64,000 nucleotides of DNA from Rotaria macrura (lineage: Eukaryota > Rotifera > Eurotatoria > Philodinida > Philodinidae): NCBI GenBank assembly GCA_900239685.1, contig OENT01000333.1, forward strand, positions 62,001 to 126,000. The letters run 5' to 3'. Within the stretch, counting starts at the first letter, position 1, and the number at the start of each line of letters is the position of its first letter. The notes beneath the pieces are model-generated. The model saw only the letters and a list, made by a program, of their open reading frames with translations. It had not been told where the DNA came from and made no database searches. Positions 63,862 to 64,000 of the stretch are shown here, one piece after another. Position numbers and translations under genes: made by a program.

Positions 63862-64000
63862 CTGTGATGAAAGCAAACATATACAAATAAAAAAGCATTA
63901 CTCCTTTTTCTCTATTCTATTCTCTTCTTTCTTTTAGAATTTTGCGATGAAAAATGCTAAAAGAAATCTAAATTTTTTATTTTCTTGTGCTATTGTCCAG

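Noticed and set aside
1-64000. tRNA, rRNA, CRISPR arrays, telomeric repeats
   Set aside because: No GGTTCRANNCC B-box in a cloverleaf context, no rRNA-like core and no regularly spaced repeat-spacer array were seen by eye.

Overview
The window reads as a stretch of a small, AT-rich, intron-dense animal genome. All confidently recognised genes are eukaryotic, and most are cut by short introns (about 45-300 bp, with a few of 1-2 kb) that begin GT, rarely GC, and end AG. Gene content (cilium assembly, a sodium/solute symporter, an RdgC/PPEF phosphatase, a chromatin adaptor), short introns and acceptor-like sites directly before several start codons would fit a bdelloid rotifer. That assignment is inference; no species marker (rRNA, tRNA, mitochondrial gene) is visible. 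Exon models below were built by hand from splice motifs, reading-frame phase and family similarity.

Layout: (1) 0.2-3.5 kb, minus strand, a multi-pass membrane protein whose 1.75-kb intron carries two perfect long hairpins. (2) 3.5-8.0 kb, mostly empty, with possible decayed coding bits. (3) 8.05-8.39 kb, minus, DPY30. (4) 10.7-13.6 kb, plus, a 12-exon SLC5-type sodium/monocarboxylate cotransporter. (5) 14.6-21.8 kb, plus, IFT20 followed after only 97 bp by a tectonic gene: two ciliary genes head to tail with an operon-like junction. (6) 23.5-24.4 kb, minus, a coiled-coil protein of unknown function. (7) 27.3-34.8 kb, minus, a PPEF/RdgC serine/threonine phosphatase (IQ motif, PPP catalytic core, EF-hands). 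(8) 34.8-43.6 kb, no intact gene; a dead Tc1/mariner-type transposase, a 595-bp inverted-repeat element and an assembly gap inside a palindrome. (9) 43.6-47.7 kb, minus, a type I membrane protein with a huge Thr-rich tract, fibronectin-III-like repeats and a short tail, with two GC-AG introns. (10) 47.7-56.3 kb, gene-poor, with a 350-bp foldback element and patches of odd base composition. (11) 56.35-57.34 kb, plus, an intronless secreted protein of unknown family. (12) 60.4 kb to the right edge, minus, an LRRC74-like leucine-rich repeat protein that runs out of the window at its 5' end.

The strongest system-level signal is the IFT20-tectonic pair. IFT20 acts in vesicular delivery and intraflagellar transport to the cilium, and tectonics gate the ciliary transition zone. 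In the 97-bp gap a polyadenylation signal is followed 47 nt later by a TTGTAG acceptor directly against the tectonic ATG, as expected for a polycistronic pre-mRNA resolved by spliced-leader trans-splicing. I found no CRISPR array, tRNA, rRNA or intact autonomous transposon.
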